A DNA stretch of 64,000 nucleotides from Orychophragmus violaceus (GCA_030180135.1 CM058235.1:95351006-95415005), one strand, 5' to 3'. Counted from the stretch's first letter, positions 11,234 to 23,280 are shown. Made by a program: numbers and translations. The notes: generated from the letters alone by a model not told the origin.

Positions 11234-14200
11234 TCCCGTCAGTTCGTTTCCATCCCGTCAGTCATTCTGGCCGCGAGAATGCTAGTCCTTTGTTGTTTTG
11301 CCCGAGGGATTCCACACCTTACGTCATTTAGGGTGGTTTTTGGCCTTGGGATCCTTCCTGGCGGTTCATCCGGTCATGATAATACATCCCATCAGTCAGT
11401 ATGGCCGAGATATTCCTTCCCGTCAGTCCATTAGGGGGTTTTGGCCTTAGGATCCTTCCCCCGGTGGATAGGATCAGTTTATCCTATCCCGTCATTGCTT
11501 TTTCCACCAATTTCTGCACCAGACCTCTTTGTCCGCGAGAATGCTAGTCTTTTTTTATTTTGGCTGAGGGATTCCACACCTTACGTCATTAGGGTGGTTT
11601 TTGGTCTTCGGATCCTTCCCGTCGGTTCATCCGGTCAGGATAATCCATCCCGTCAATCAGTATGGCCGAGATAGTCCTTCCCGTCAGTTCGTTTCCATCC
11701 CGTTAGACAGTATGGCCGAGATAGTCCTTCACGTCAGTTCGTTTCCATCCCGTCAGTCATTCTGGCCGCGAGAATGCTAGTCCTTTGTTGTTTTGGCCGA
11801 GGGATTCCACACCTTACGTCATTTAGGGTGGTTTTTGGCCTTGGGATCCTTCCCGGCGGTTCATCAGGTCATGATAATACATCCCATCAGTCAGTATGGC
11901 CGAGATATTCCTTCCCGTCAGTCCATTAGGGGGTTTTGGCCTTAGGATCCTTCCCCCGGTGGATAGGATCAGTTTATCCTATCCCGTCATTGCTTTTTCC
12001 ACCAATTTCTGCACCAGACCTCTTTGTCCGCGAGAATGCTAGTCTTTTTTCATTTTGGCCGAGGGATTCCACACCTTACGTCATTAGGGTGGTTTTTGGT
12101 CTTCGGATCCTTCCCGTCGGTTCATCCGGTCAGGATAATCCATCCCGTCAATCAGTATGGCCGAGATAGTCCTTCCCGTCAGTTCGTTTCCATCCCGTTA
12201 GTCAGTATGGCCGAGATAGTCCTTCACGTCAGTTCGTTTCCATCCCGTCAGTCATTCTGGCCGCGAGAATGCTAGTCCTTTGTTGTTTTGGCCGAGGGAT
12301 TCCACACCTTACGTCATTTAGGGTGGTTTTTGGCCTTAGGATCCTTCCCGGCGGTTCATCCGGTCATGATAATCCAGCCCGTCAGTCAGTATGGCCGAGA
12401 TATTCCTTCCCGTCAGTCCATTAGGGGTTTTGGCCTTAGGATCCTTCTCCCGGTGGATAGGATCAGTTTATCCTATCTCGTCATTGTTTTTTCCACCAAT
12501 TTCTTCACTAGACCTCTTTGTTATCCATTTAAGAGGTTTAGGTCTTGACAGTTTCAAAAAAACTCGAGTCAATTTTTTCGGGTCATGGAACCTTGGTTCT
12601 CGGTAGGCTATAACCTTCCCACGGTGTATAGACGGGTTTTTCGGGTCATTTGTTTTCCACCAATTTCTTCACCAGACCTCTTTTATATCCCATTTTAAGG
12701 GTTTTGGTCATGATAGTTTCAAAAAAAACTCGATCCAATTCTTCCTGGGTCATGGAAACTTGCATTTTGGCCTTAGAATCCTTCTCGGCGGTGCAACTGG
12801 TCAGGATAATCCATCACGTCAGTCAGTATGGCCGAGATAGGCCTTCCCGTCATTTCGTTTCCATCCCATCAGTCATTCTGTCCGCGAGAATGCTAGTCTT
12901 TTTTTATTTTGGCCGAGGGATTACACACCTTACGTCATTAGGGTGGGTTTTGGTCTTAGGATCCTTCCCGTCGGTGCATTCGGTCAGGATAATCCATCCC
13001 GTCAGTCAGTATGGCCGAGATAGTCCCTCCCGTCAGTTCGTTTCCATCCCGTTAGTCAGTATGGCCGAGATAGTCCTTCACGTCAGTTCGTTTCCATCCC
13101 GTCAGTCATTCTTGCCGCGAGAATGCTAGTCTTTTTTTATTTTGGCCGAGGGATTCCACACCTTACGTCATTAGGGTGGTTTTTGGCCTTGGGATCCTTC
13201 CCGGCGGTTCGTCCGGTCATGATAATCCATCCCATCAGTCAGTATGGCCTAGATATTTCGTTCCCGTCAGTCCATTAGGGGGTTTTGGCCTTAGGATCCT
13301 TCCCCCGGTGGATAGGATCAGTTTATCCTATCCCGTCATTGTTTTTTCCAACAATTTCTTCACCAGACCTCTTTGTTATCCAACCGCCGGGAAGGATCCT
13401 AAGGCCAAAACCACCCTAAATGACGTAAGGTGTGGAATCCCTCGGCCAAAACAACAAAGGACTAGAATTCTCGCAGCCAGAATGACTGACGGGATGGAAA
13501 CGAACTGACGTGAAGGACTATCTCGGCCATACTGACTGACGTGATAGATTATCCTGACCAGATGCACCGCCGTGAAGGATTCTAAGGCCAAAATGCAAGT
13601 TTCCATGACCCAGGAAGAATTGTATCGAGTTTTTTTGAAACTATCATGACCAAAACCCTTAAAATGGGATATAAAAGAGGTCTGGTGAAGAAATTGGTGG
13701 AAAACAAATGACCCAAAAAACCCGTCTATACACCATGGGAAGTTCTTCCCGTCAGTTCTTTTCCATCCCGTCAGTCATTCTGGCCGCGAGCATGCTAGTC
13801 CTTTGTTGTTTTGGCTGAGGGATTCCACACCTTACGTCATTTAGGGTGGTTTTTTGGCCTTAGGATCCTTCCCGGCGGTTCATCCGGTCAGGATAATCCA
13901 TCCCGTCAGTCAGTATGGCCGAGATAGTCCTTCCCGTCAGTTCGTTTCCATCCCGTTAGTCAGTATGGCCGAGATAGTCCTTCAGGTCAGTTTGTTTCCA
14001 TCCCGTCAGTCATTCTGGCCGCGAGAATGCTAGTCCTTTGTTGTTTTGGCCGAGGGATTCCACACCTTACGTCATTTAGGGTGGTTTTTGGCCTTGGGAT
14101 CCTTCCCGGCGGTTCATCCGGTCATGATAATCCATCCCATCAGTCAGTATGGCCGAGATATTCCTTCCCGTCAGTCTATTAGGGGGTTTTTTCCTTAGGA

Positions 14201-14426
14201 TCCTTCCCCCGGTGGATAGGATCAGTTTATCCTATCCCGTCATTGCTTTTTCCACCAATTTCTTCACCAGACCTCTTTGTCCGCGAGAATGCTAGTCTTT
14301 TTTTATTTTGGCCGAGGGATTCCACACCTTACGTCATTAGGGTGGTTTTTGGTCTTCGGATCCTTCCCGTCGGTTCATCCGGTCAGGATAATCCATCCCA
14401 TCAATCAGTATGGCCGAGATAGTCCT
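11234..14426 (+). repeat. Segmental duplication A, copy 2 (about 3193 bp)
   Basis: Direct tandem copy of the preceding 3.2-kb block, including its internal inverted block (10195-10552 corresponds to 13388-13743). Copying of the inversion together with its flanks shows that the flip happened before the duplication. Unequal exchange between misaligned satellite units is the simplest explanation. Confidence 0.85.
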
Positions 14427-14614
14427 TCCCGTCAGTTCGTTTCCATCCCGTTAGTCAGTATGGCCGAGATAGTCCTTCACGTCAGTTCGTTTCCATCCCG
14501 TCAGTCATTCTGGCCGCGAGAATGCTAGTCCTTTGTTGTTTTGGCCGAGGGATTCCACACCTTACGTCATTTAGGGTGGTTTTTGGCCTTAGGATCCTTC
14601 CTGGCGGTTCATCC

Positions 14615-16139
14615 GTTCATGATAATCCAGCCCGTCAGTCAGTATGGCCGAGATATTCCTTCCCGTCAGTCCATTAGGGGTTTTTGGCCTTAGGATCCTT
14701 CTCCCGGTGGATAAGATCAGTTTATCTTATCCCGTCATTGTTTTTTCCACCAATTTCTTCACCAGACCTCTTTGTTATCCATTTGAGAGGTTTAGGTCCT
14801 GATAGTTTCAAAAAAACTCGAGTCAATTTTTTCGGGTCATGGAACCTTGGTTCTCGGTAGGCTATAACCTTCCCACGGTGTATAGACGGGTTTTTCGGGT
14901 CATTTGTTTTCCACCAATTTCTTCACCAGACCTCTTTTATATCCCATTTTAAGGGTTTTGGTCATGATAGTTTCAATAAAACTCGATCCAATTCTTCCTG
15001 GGTCATGGAAACTTGCATTTTGGCCTTAGAATCCTTCTCGGCGGTGCAACTGGTCAGGATAATCCATCACGTCAGTCAGTATGGCCGAGATAGTCCTTCC
15101 CGTCATTTCGTTTCCATCCCATCAGTCATTCTGTTCGCGAGAATGCTAGTCTTTTTTTATTTTGGCCGAGGGATTCCACACCTTACGTCATTAGGGTGGG
15201 TTTTGGTCTTAGGATCCTTCCCGTCGGTGCATCCGGTCAGGATAATCCATCCCGTCAGTCAGTATGGCCGAGATAGTCCTTCCCATCAGTTCGTTTCCAT
15301 CCCGTTAGTCAGTATGGCCGAGATAGTCCTTCACGTCAGTTCGTTTCCATCCCGTCAGTCATTCTGGCCGCGAGAATGCTAGTCTTTTTTTATTTTGGCC
15401 GAGGGATTCCACACCTTACGTCATTAGGGTGGTTTTTGGCCTTGGGATCCTTCCCGGCGGTTCATCCGGTCATGATAATCCATCCCATCAGTCAGTATGG
15501 CCGAGATATTTGGTTCCCGTCAGTCCATTAGGGGGTTTTGGCCTTAGGATCCTTCCCCCGGTGGATAGGATCAGTTTATCCTATCCCGTCATTGTTTTTT
15601 CCAACAATTTCTTCACCAGACCTCTTTGTTATCCAACCGCCGGGAAGGATCCTAAGGCCAAAACCACCCTAAATGACGTAGGGTGTGGAATCCCTCGGCC
15701 AAAACAACAAAGGACTAGCATTTTCGCAGCCAGAATGACTGACGGGATGGAAACGAACTGACGTGAAGGACTATCTCGGCCATACTGACTGACGTGATAG
15801 ATTATCCTGACCAGATGCACCGCCGAGAAGGATTCTAAGGCCAAAATGCAAGTTTCCATGACCTAGGAAGAATTGGATCGAGTTTTTTTGAAACTATCAT
15901 GACCAAAACCCTTAAAATGGGATATAAAAGAGGTCTGGTGAAGAAATTGGTGGAAAACAAATGACCCGAAAAACCCGTCTATACACCATGGGAAGGTCTT
16001 CCCGTCAGTTCGTTTCCATCCCGTCAGTCGTTCTGGCCGCGAGCATGCTAGTCCTTTGTTGTTTTGGCTGAGGGATTCCACACCTTACGTCATTTAGGGT
16101 GGTTTTTTGGCCTTAGGATCCTTCCCGGCGGTTCATCCG
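14615..16139 (+). repeat. Segmental duplication B, copy 1 (about 1525 bp)
   Basis: Landmarks repeat at an offset of 1524-1525 bp: 15005/16529, 15629/17154 and 15863/17388. The unit contains one inverted satellite block (15640-15996). Edges are approximate, set where the alignment fails near 16140 and 17665. Confidence 0.75.
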
Positions 16140-17664
16140 GTCATGATAATCCAGCCCGCCAGTCAGTATGGCCGAGATATTCCTTCCCGTCAGTCCATTA
16201 GGGGTTTTTGGCCTTAGGATCCTTCTCCCGGTGGATAGGATCAGTTTATCTTATCCCGTCATTGTTTTTTCAACCAATTTCTTCACCAGACCTCTTTGTT
16301 ATCCATTTGAGAGGTTTAGGTCTTGATAGTTTCAAAAAAACTCGAGTCAATTTTTTCGGGTCATGGAACCTTGGTTCTCGGTAGGCTATAACCTTCCCAC
16401 GGTGTATAGACGGGTTTTTCGGGTCATATGTTTTCCACCAATTTCTTCACCAGACCTCTTTTATATCCCATTTTAAGGGTTTTGGTCATGATAGTTTCAA
16501 AAAAACTCGATCCAATTCTTCCTGGGTCATGGAAACTTGCATTTTGGCCTTAGAATCCTTCTCGGCGGTGCAACTGGTCAGGATAATCCATCACGTCAGT
16601 CAGTATGGCCGAGATAGTCCTTCCCGTCATTTCGTTTCCATCCCATCAGTCATTCTGTCCGCGAGAATGCTAGTCTTTTTTTATTTTGGCCGAGGGATTC
16701 CACACCTTACGTCATTAGGGTGGGTTTTGGTCTTAGGATCCTTCCCGTCGGTGCATCCGGTCAGGATAATCCATCCCGTCAGTCAGTATGGCCGAGATAG
16801 TCCTTCCCATCAGTTCGTTTCCATCCCGTTAGTCAGTATGGCCGAGATAGTCCTTCACGTCAGTTCGTTTCCATCCCGTCAGTCATTCTGGCCGCGAGAA
16901 TGCTAGTCTTTTTTTTATTTTGGCCGAGGGATTCCACACCTTACGTCATTAGGGTGGTTTTTGGCCTTGGGATCCTTCCCGGCGGTTCATCCGGTCATGA
17001 TAATCCATCCCATCAGTCAGTATGGCCGAGATATTTCGTTCCCGTCAGTCCATTAGGGTGTTTTGGCCTTAGGATCCTTCCCCCGGTGGATAGGATCAGT
17101 TTATCCTATCCCGTCATTGTTTTTTCCAACAATTTCTTCACCAGACCTCTTTGTTATCCAACCGCCGGGAAGGATCCTAAGGCCAAAACCACCCTAAATG
17201 ACGTAAGGTGTGGAATCCCTCGGCCAAAACAACAAAGGACTAGCATTCTCGCAGCCAGAATGACTGACGGGATGGAAACGAACTGACGTGAAGGACTATC
17301 TCGGCCATACTGACTGACGTGATAGATTATCCTGACCAGATGCACCGCCGAGAAGGATTCTAAGGCCAAAATGCAAGTTTCCATGACCCAGGAAGAATTG
17401 GATCGAGTTTTTTTGAAAATATCATGACCAAAACCCTTAAAATGGGATATAAAAGAGGACTGGTGAAGAAATTGGTGGAAAACAAATGACCCGAAAAACC
17501 CGTCTATACACCATGGGAAGGTCTTCCCGTCAGTTCGTTTCCATCCCGTCAGTCATTCTGGCCGCGAGCATGCTAGTCCTTTGTTGTTTTGGCTGAGGGA
17601 TTCCACACCTTACGTCATTTAGGGTGGTTATTTGGCCTTAGGATCCTTCCCGGCGGTTCATCCG
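16140..17664 (+). repeat. Segmental duplication B, copy 2 (about 1525 bp)
   Basis: Second tandem copy of the 1.5-kb block with its own inverted segment at 17164-17521. Frame translations of the two copies are almost identical (for example the 125-residue frames starting at 15005 and 16529 differ at one residue). Confidence 0.75.
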
Positions 17665-20653
17665 GTCAGGATAATCCATCCCGTCAGTCAGTATGGCCGA
17701 GATAGTCCTTCCCGTCAGTTCGTTTCCATCCCGTTAGTCAGTATGGCCGAGATAGTCCTTCACGTCAGTTCGTTTCCATCCCGTCAGTCATTCTGGCCGC
17801 GAGAATGCTAGTCCTTTGTTGTTTTGGCCGAGGGATTCCACACCTTACGTCATTTAGGGTGGTTTTTGGCCTTGGGATCCTTCCCGGCGGTTCATCCGGT
17901 CATGATAATCCATCCCATCAGTCAGTATGGCCGAGATATTCCTTCCCGTCAGTCCATTAGGGGGTTTTGGCCTTAGGATCCTTCCCCCGGTGGATAGGAT
18001 CAGTTTATCCTATCCCGTCATTGCTTTTTCCACCAATTTCTTCACCAGACCTCTTTGTCCGCGAGAATGCTAGTCTTTTTTTATTTTGGCCGAAGGATTC
18101 CACACCTTACGTCATTAGGGTGGTTTTTGGTCTTCGGATCCTTCCCGTCGGTTCATCCGGTCAGGATAATCCATCCCGTCAATCAGTATGGCCGAGATAG
18201 TCCTTCCCGTCAGTTCGTTTCCATCCCGTTAGTCAGTATGGCCGAGATAGTCCTTCACGTCAGTTCGTTTCCATCCCGTCAGTCATTCTGGCCGCGAGAA
18301 TGCTAGTCCTTTGTTGTTTTGGCCGAGGGATTCCACACCTTACGTCATTTAGGGTGGTTTATATCCTTAGGATCCTTCCCGGCGGTTCATCCGGTCATGA
18401 TAATCCAGCCCGTCAGTCAGTATGGCCGAGATATTCCTTCCCGTCAGTCCATTAGGGGTTTTGGCCTTAGGATCCTTCTCCCGGTGGATAGGATCAGTTT
18501 ATCCTATCCCTTCATTGTTTTTTCCACCAATTTCTTCACCAGACCTCTTTGTTATCCATTTGAGAGGTTTGGGTCTTGATAGTTTCAAAAAAACTCAAGT
18601 CAATTTTTTCGGGTCATGGAACCTTGGTTCTCGGTAGGCTATAACCTTCCCACGGTGTATAGACGGGTTTTTCGGGTCATTTGTTTTCCACCAATTTCTT
18701 CACTAGACCTCTTTTATATCCCATTTCAAGGGTTTTGTTCATGATAGTTTCAAAAAAACTCGATCCAATTCTTCCTGGGTCATGGAAACTTGCATTTTGG
18801 CCTTAGAATCCTTCTCGGCGGTGCATCCAGTCAGGATAATCCATCCCGTCAGTCAGTATGGCCGAGATAGTCCTTCGCGTCAGTTCGTTTCCATCCCGTT
18901 AGTCAGTATGGCCGAGAAAGTCCTTCACGTCAGTTCGTTTCCATCCCGTCAGTCATTCTGGCCGCGAGAATGCTAGTCTTTTTTTATTTTGGCCGAGGGA
19001 TTCCACACCTTACGTCATTAGGGTGGTTTTTGGCCTTGGGATCCTTCCCGGCGGTTCATCCGGTCATGATAATCCATCCCATCAGTCAGTATGGCCGAGA
19101 TATTTCGTTCCCGTCAGTCCATTAGGGGGTTTTGGCCTTAGGATCCTTCCCCCGGTGGATAAGATCAGTTTATCCTATCCCGTCATTGTTTTTTCCAACA
19201 ATTTCTTCACCAGACCTCTTTGTTATCCAACCGCCGGGAAGGATCCTAAGGCCAAAACCACCCTAAATGACGTAAGGTGTGGAATCCCTCGGCCGAAACA
19301 ACAAAGGACTAGCATTCTCGCGGCCAGAATGACTGACGGGATGGAAACGAACTGACGTGAAGGACTATCTCGGCCATACTGACTAGCGTGATGGATTATC
19401 TCGGTCTTCCTGTCAGTTCGTTTCCATCCCGTCAGTCATTCTGGCCGCGAGAATGCTAGTCCTTTGTTTTTTTGGTCGAGGGATTCCACACCTTACATCA
19501 TTTAGGGTGGTTTTTTGGCCTTAGGATCCTTCCCGGCGGTTCATCCGGTCATGATAATCCATCCCGTCAATCAGTATGGCCGAGATATTCCTTCCCGTCA
19601 GTCCATTAGGAGGTTTTGGCCTTAGGATCCTTCCCCCGGTGGATAGAATCAGTTTATCCTATCCCGTCATTGTTTTTTCCACCAGTTTCTTCACCAGACC
19701 TCTTTGTTATCCATTTGAGAGGTTTGGGTCTTGATAGTTTCAAAAAAACTCGAGTCAATTTTTTCGGGTCATGGAACCTTGGTTCTCGATAGGCTATAGC
19801 CTTCCCACGGTGTATAGACGGGGTTTTTGGGTCATTTGTTTTCCACCAATTTCTTCACCAGACCTCTTTTATATCCCATTTTAAGGGTTTTGGTCATGAT
19901 AGTTTCAAAAAAACTCGATCCAATTCTTCCTGGGTCATGGAAACTTGCATTTTGGCCTTAGAATCCTTCTAGGCGGTGCATCTGGTCAGGATAATCCATC
20001 ACGTCAGTCAGTATGGCCGAGATAGTCTTTCCCGTCATTTCGTTTCCATCCCATCAGTCATTCTGTCCGCGAGAATGCTAGTCTTTTTTTATTTTGGGCG
20101 AGGGATTCCACACCTTACGTCATTAGGGTGGTTTTTGGTCTTCGGATCCTCCCCGTCGGTTCATCCGGTCAGGATAATCCATCCCGTCAGTCAGTATGGC
20201 CGAGATAGTCCTTCCCGTAAGTTCTTTTCCATCCCGTTAGTCAGTATGGCCGAGATAGTCCTTCACGTCAGTTCGTTTCCATCCCGTCAGTCATTCTGGC
20301 CGCGAGAATGCTAGTCCTTTGTTTTTTTGGTCGAGGGATTCCACACCTTACGTCATTTAGGGTGGTTTTTTGGACTTAGGATCCTTCCCGGCGGTTCATC
20401 CGGTCATGATAATCCATCCCGTCAATCAGTATGGCCGAGATATTCCTTCCCGTCAGTCCATTAGGAGGTTTTGGCCTTAGGATCCTTCCCCCGGTGGATA
20501 GAATCAGTTTATCCTATCCCGTCATTGTTTTTTCCACCAATTTCTTCACCAGACCTCTTTGTTATCCATTTGAGAGGTTTGGGTCTTGATAGTTTCAAAA
20601 AAACTCGAGTCAATTTTTTCGGGTCATGGAACCTTGGTTCTCGATAGGCTGTA

Positions 20654-21287
20654 TGAAGGGATGTTTTGGTTGTTAATCCAGATTCAATTCTCAGATTCAA
20701 CAGTTCCTAAACATGCGGATCTAGGTTCTCTTGAATAGAAACTTTGTTGATCTCACCTTATACCTGTTTATGCAGCGGAAAGAGAGAACAGGTCAGAGAT
20801 CAGAGAGCCACCAAGTGATAACTCCTCCAGAGGTTCACACACGCACACCAAGCAGGAAGAGAGGCTGCTAGACCAAGGGAGAGGAGGCGCAGGAAGAGAG
20901 AGAGATCGCGGCTGGGGGGCTAGAGTTAGGAGAGAAAGAGATTTGGGTTTTAGTTTATAAAACCCTTCTCTTTCCCTTTTGGGCCCAAATACCAATCTGA
21001 TTAAATCCCTTGGATTTAATCAGACCCATTAATCTCTCTCTAAGTACGACAAATGCCTGGCACTTTTACCGTACTTCTGCTAAGCCGTTCCTACACATTT
21101 TCCTGTTAGCTTAGGCGTGTGACCCATATGGGATCATATAATAAAGGCAATAAGTCCAAGACTTATAGATCATGAGCGGACTCTAGCAAGCCATCATGAC
21201 CCCCAGTATTATATGACTTATGTCTGATCATTGACATACTCTTACTTTCTAGAGACAGTACCGAGATTACTGGACACAATTCCAACA
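20654..21287 (-). repeat. 3' LTR of Copia-1, 634 bp
   Basis: The sense LTR runs from TGTTGGAATTGTGTCC (21287) to CATCCCTTCA (20654). It follows the purine tract at 21288. A TATA-like TTTTATAAAC occurs on the minus strand near 20954-20963. The 5' LTR (23274-23770) matches it except for about one substitution and an 8-bp duplication of TTTTGGGC near 23460. An open frame across it (20768-20995) is a non-coding by-product. Confidence 0.88.
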
Positions 21288-21300
21288 ATCTCCCACTTGT
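21288..21300 (-). other. Polypurine tract of Copia-1
   Basis: The minus strand reads ACAAGTGGGAGAT immediately before the LTR start TGTTGG. The same tract stands before the 3' LTRs of Copia-2 and Copia-3. Confidence 0.85.
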
Positions 21301-22137
21301 ACTGGAATCTCTGTATTCATAATCCTTTTGTCTCAATATCTCGATTAGTCATAAGGCAAGATTAGTGTCATCCTTATAAAGCCTAATCTTGTTCATCGGA
21401 CTCTGATTCGATACTGACAATCCAAACGACTCGGGACAGTCCGTTTGAGCATGGCCATGCATTTTCCAGTATTCAAATCTCCGATTGGCCTAGAGATATT
21501 CACTCCATTTATATTGGAGGGACAAATTTCGTCTTGTTCCATCACTGTAAACTACTCATTTCATAATGTACCCAAACAAGGTCCTTATAACTATCGCAGA
21601 ACGATAGCGTTAGACAATGATCAAAGTGCATCAGTCCATGTGCAGTCACATGCATGCGAACTCAGGTCTAAGGACTATACTCTATAGTCGTAGTAAGAAT
21701 CTCTTATGACACAGATATAAATATCCTGAAGAGTTCTTATAATCGGGTCTTGTCCGGTCGTATGTTCCCAACATACACCTATGTACTGACTTTGATGCCG
21801 CGCATCTATGACACACTGAGACTTTGTCATAAGTCACATACCAATCTAGTCTCACACGGTTGTTGGTGTTCCAATTTCAACAACCTTCGACTAGGGACTG
21901 AATGATATAAGCCATCTATCAAATATAGGGTCTCATGATCAAGCTAAATGACTTTGATGACTCAAGATCAAGTCACTTACTTCGATGACCTATAAAATGG
22001 TTTATATCACTTTGGAACGATTATTTCATCACAGTTAAAATAATCTTGAAATAATAATTTCATTAAACATAAGAATGTTTTACAAGAACATATCAAATAA
22101 CTAAATAAAAGCCCTCAAACTCCCACTCAAATTTAGA
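21301..22137 (-). other. Long 3' non-coding region of Copia-1
   Basis: About 840 bp separates the pol stop from the purine tract. It is recognisably shared with Copia-2 (45576-46434), for example CTGAGTTCGCATGCATGTGA and GTGTCATAAGAGATTCTTAC, and more distantly with Copia-3 (61030-61840). An 80-residue frame on the opposite strand (21445-21687) is also open in Copia-2 but broken by a stop in Copia-3. I do not call it a gene. Confidence 0.75.
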
Positions 22138-23024
22138 TTACATTTCAATGTCTCTAATGCCTACAGCTTCAGTCAGAAACTCGAGCTTAGGCCTTGGGAG
22201 TGGCTTTGTCAACGGATCAGCGACATTATCATCTGTCTGAACTCGGCTGATCTTGACTTCCTTTCTATTAATGATGTCACGTATCAAGTGAAATCTTCTT
22301 AGAACATGCTTGGATTTCTGGTGTAATCTCGGTTCCTTTGCCTGAGCTATAGCACCATTGTTATCACAAAACAGTGCTAGAGGCTCAGCCACATCTGGTA
22401 TCACACCTAGTTCAATAATGAACTTTCTTATCCAAACAGCTTCCTTCGCAGCTTCTGAAGCGGCGATATATTCAGCTTCTATAGTGGAATCAGCAACGGT
22501 GTCTTGCTTGGAGCTTCTCCAACTGATTGCACCGCCATTCAGACAAAAGATATAACCGGACTGTGACCGGAAATCATCTTGGTCTGTCTGGAAACTTGCG
22601 TCCGTGAATCCACTGACTTTAAGCACATCACTTCCACCGTATACCAAGAACTTATCCTTAGTATGTCTTAGATACTTCAGGATATTCTTGACGGCAATCC
22701 AATGGTTTTCACCTGGATTTGACTGGTATCTACTCGTCATGCTCAATGCATAAGCAACATCAGGACGAGTACAAATCATGGCATACATGACAGATCCTAT
22801 TGCAGATGCATAAGGAATATTCTTCATGCGCTCAAGCTCAGCAGCCGTCGTAGGGCTCTGCTTCTTGCTTAGCGTTGTGCCATGTACCATAGGCGTGAAG
22901 CCCTTCTTGGAATCTTTCATGCTGAATCTTTGTAGGACTTTGTCAATGTATGAATCTTGACCCAAGCCTATCAGCCTTCTAGATCTATCCCGGTAGATCC
23001 TGATTCCAAGAACGTATGCGGCTC
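22138..23024 (-). pseudogene. Copia pol fragment: RT C-terminus and RNase H
   Basis: About 295 residues of genuine Copia polyprotein remain, starting at AAYVLGIRIY, well after the RT catalytic centre, and running to the natural stop. RNase H is complete in outline: FTDASFQTD, DSTIEAEYIAASEAAKEAVW, CDNNGAIAQAKEPR and the C-terminal NVADPLTKPLPRPK. The residues upstream of AAYVLG in the open frame (23025-23088) are the antisense of an RNase H-side segment of the same gene, so no real start codon is present. It aligns throughout with the C-terminal part of the Copia-3 polyprotein at 58435-61029. It is expected to be non-functional alone because integrase, protease and the RT active site are absent. 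Confidence 0.9.
22797..22889 (-). repeat. Hairpin arm A (sense RT/RNase H sequence)
   Basis: This 93-bp segment is the reverse complement of 23025-23117 with a single mismatch (G at 22874 against the partner A). The loop is 135 bp (22890-23024). It encodes the region around VHGTTLSKKQ...IPYASAI in the sense frame. Confidence 0.95.
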
Positions 23025-23117
23025 TGGTACATGGCACAATGCTAAGCAAGAAGCAGAGCCCTACGACGGCTGCTGAGCTTGAGCGCATGAAGAATATTCC
23101 TTATGCATCTGCAATAG
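23025..23117 (+). repeat. Hairpin arm B (inverted RT/RNase H fragment)
   Basis: Inverted copy of 22797-22889, running from TGGTACATGGCACAA to TGCATCTGCAATAG. In a transcript starting in the 5' LTR on the minus strand this arm would be antisense and would pair with arm A to give a 93-bp stem. Confidence 0.95.
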
Positions 23118-23126
23118 AATATTCCT

Positions 23127-23280
23127 TGACCTGTTCTCTCTTTCCGCTGCATAAACAGGTATAAGGTGAGATCAACAAAGTTTCTATTCAAGAGAACCTA
23201 GATCCGCATGTTTAGGAACTGTTGAATCTGAGAATTGAATCTGGATTAACAACCAAGACATCCCTTCAGTGGTATCAGAG
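23127..23280 (+). repeat. Inverted U5 and primer binding site of Copia-1
   Basis: From TGACCTGTTCTC to ATCCCTTCA (23127-23267) this is the U5 end of the Copia-1 LTR in plus orientation, opposite to the element. It is followed by the primer site TGGTATCAGAG (23270-23280), complementary to the 3' end of plant initiator tRNA-Met. The last seven bases ATCAGAG are shared with the LTR that resumes in minus orientation, so the junction shows microhomology. Confidence 0.88.

Larger units (their letters stand above)
7377..20653. repeat. Compound satellite array with alternating orientation
   Basis: This is 13 kb of the same satellite family as the left edge. It runs mainly in plus orientation but is interrupted by short reverse blocks. 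Reverse blocks are about 7377-7798, 10195-10552, 13388-13743, 15640-15996, 17164-17521 and 19229-19404. Entry to a reverse block is usually at TTATCCAACCGCCGGGAAGG, and exit is at the near-palindrome GGGAAGGTCTTCCC or its variant. Units are about 183-184 bp (landmarks TTCCACACCTTACGTCATT, GGATCCTTCCCGGCGG, GGCCGAGATAGTCC) and about 166 bp (landmark CCACCAATTTCTTCACCAG). No gene is seen. The array contains two recent segmental duplications listed separately. Confidence 0.93.

Noticed and set aside
7800..20650. CRISPR-like appearance of short repeats with spacers
   Set aside because: Repeats are long, diverged satellite units without uniform 20-40-bp spacers, in a clearly plant retrotransposon context; no cas genes.
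20768..20995. 75-residue minus-strand frame, also at 23246-23512
   Set aside because: It lies wholly in the Copia-1 LTR, is serine/leucine-rich from CT-rich sequence and contains an indel between copies.
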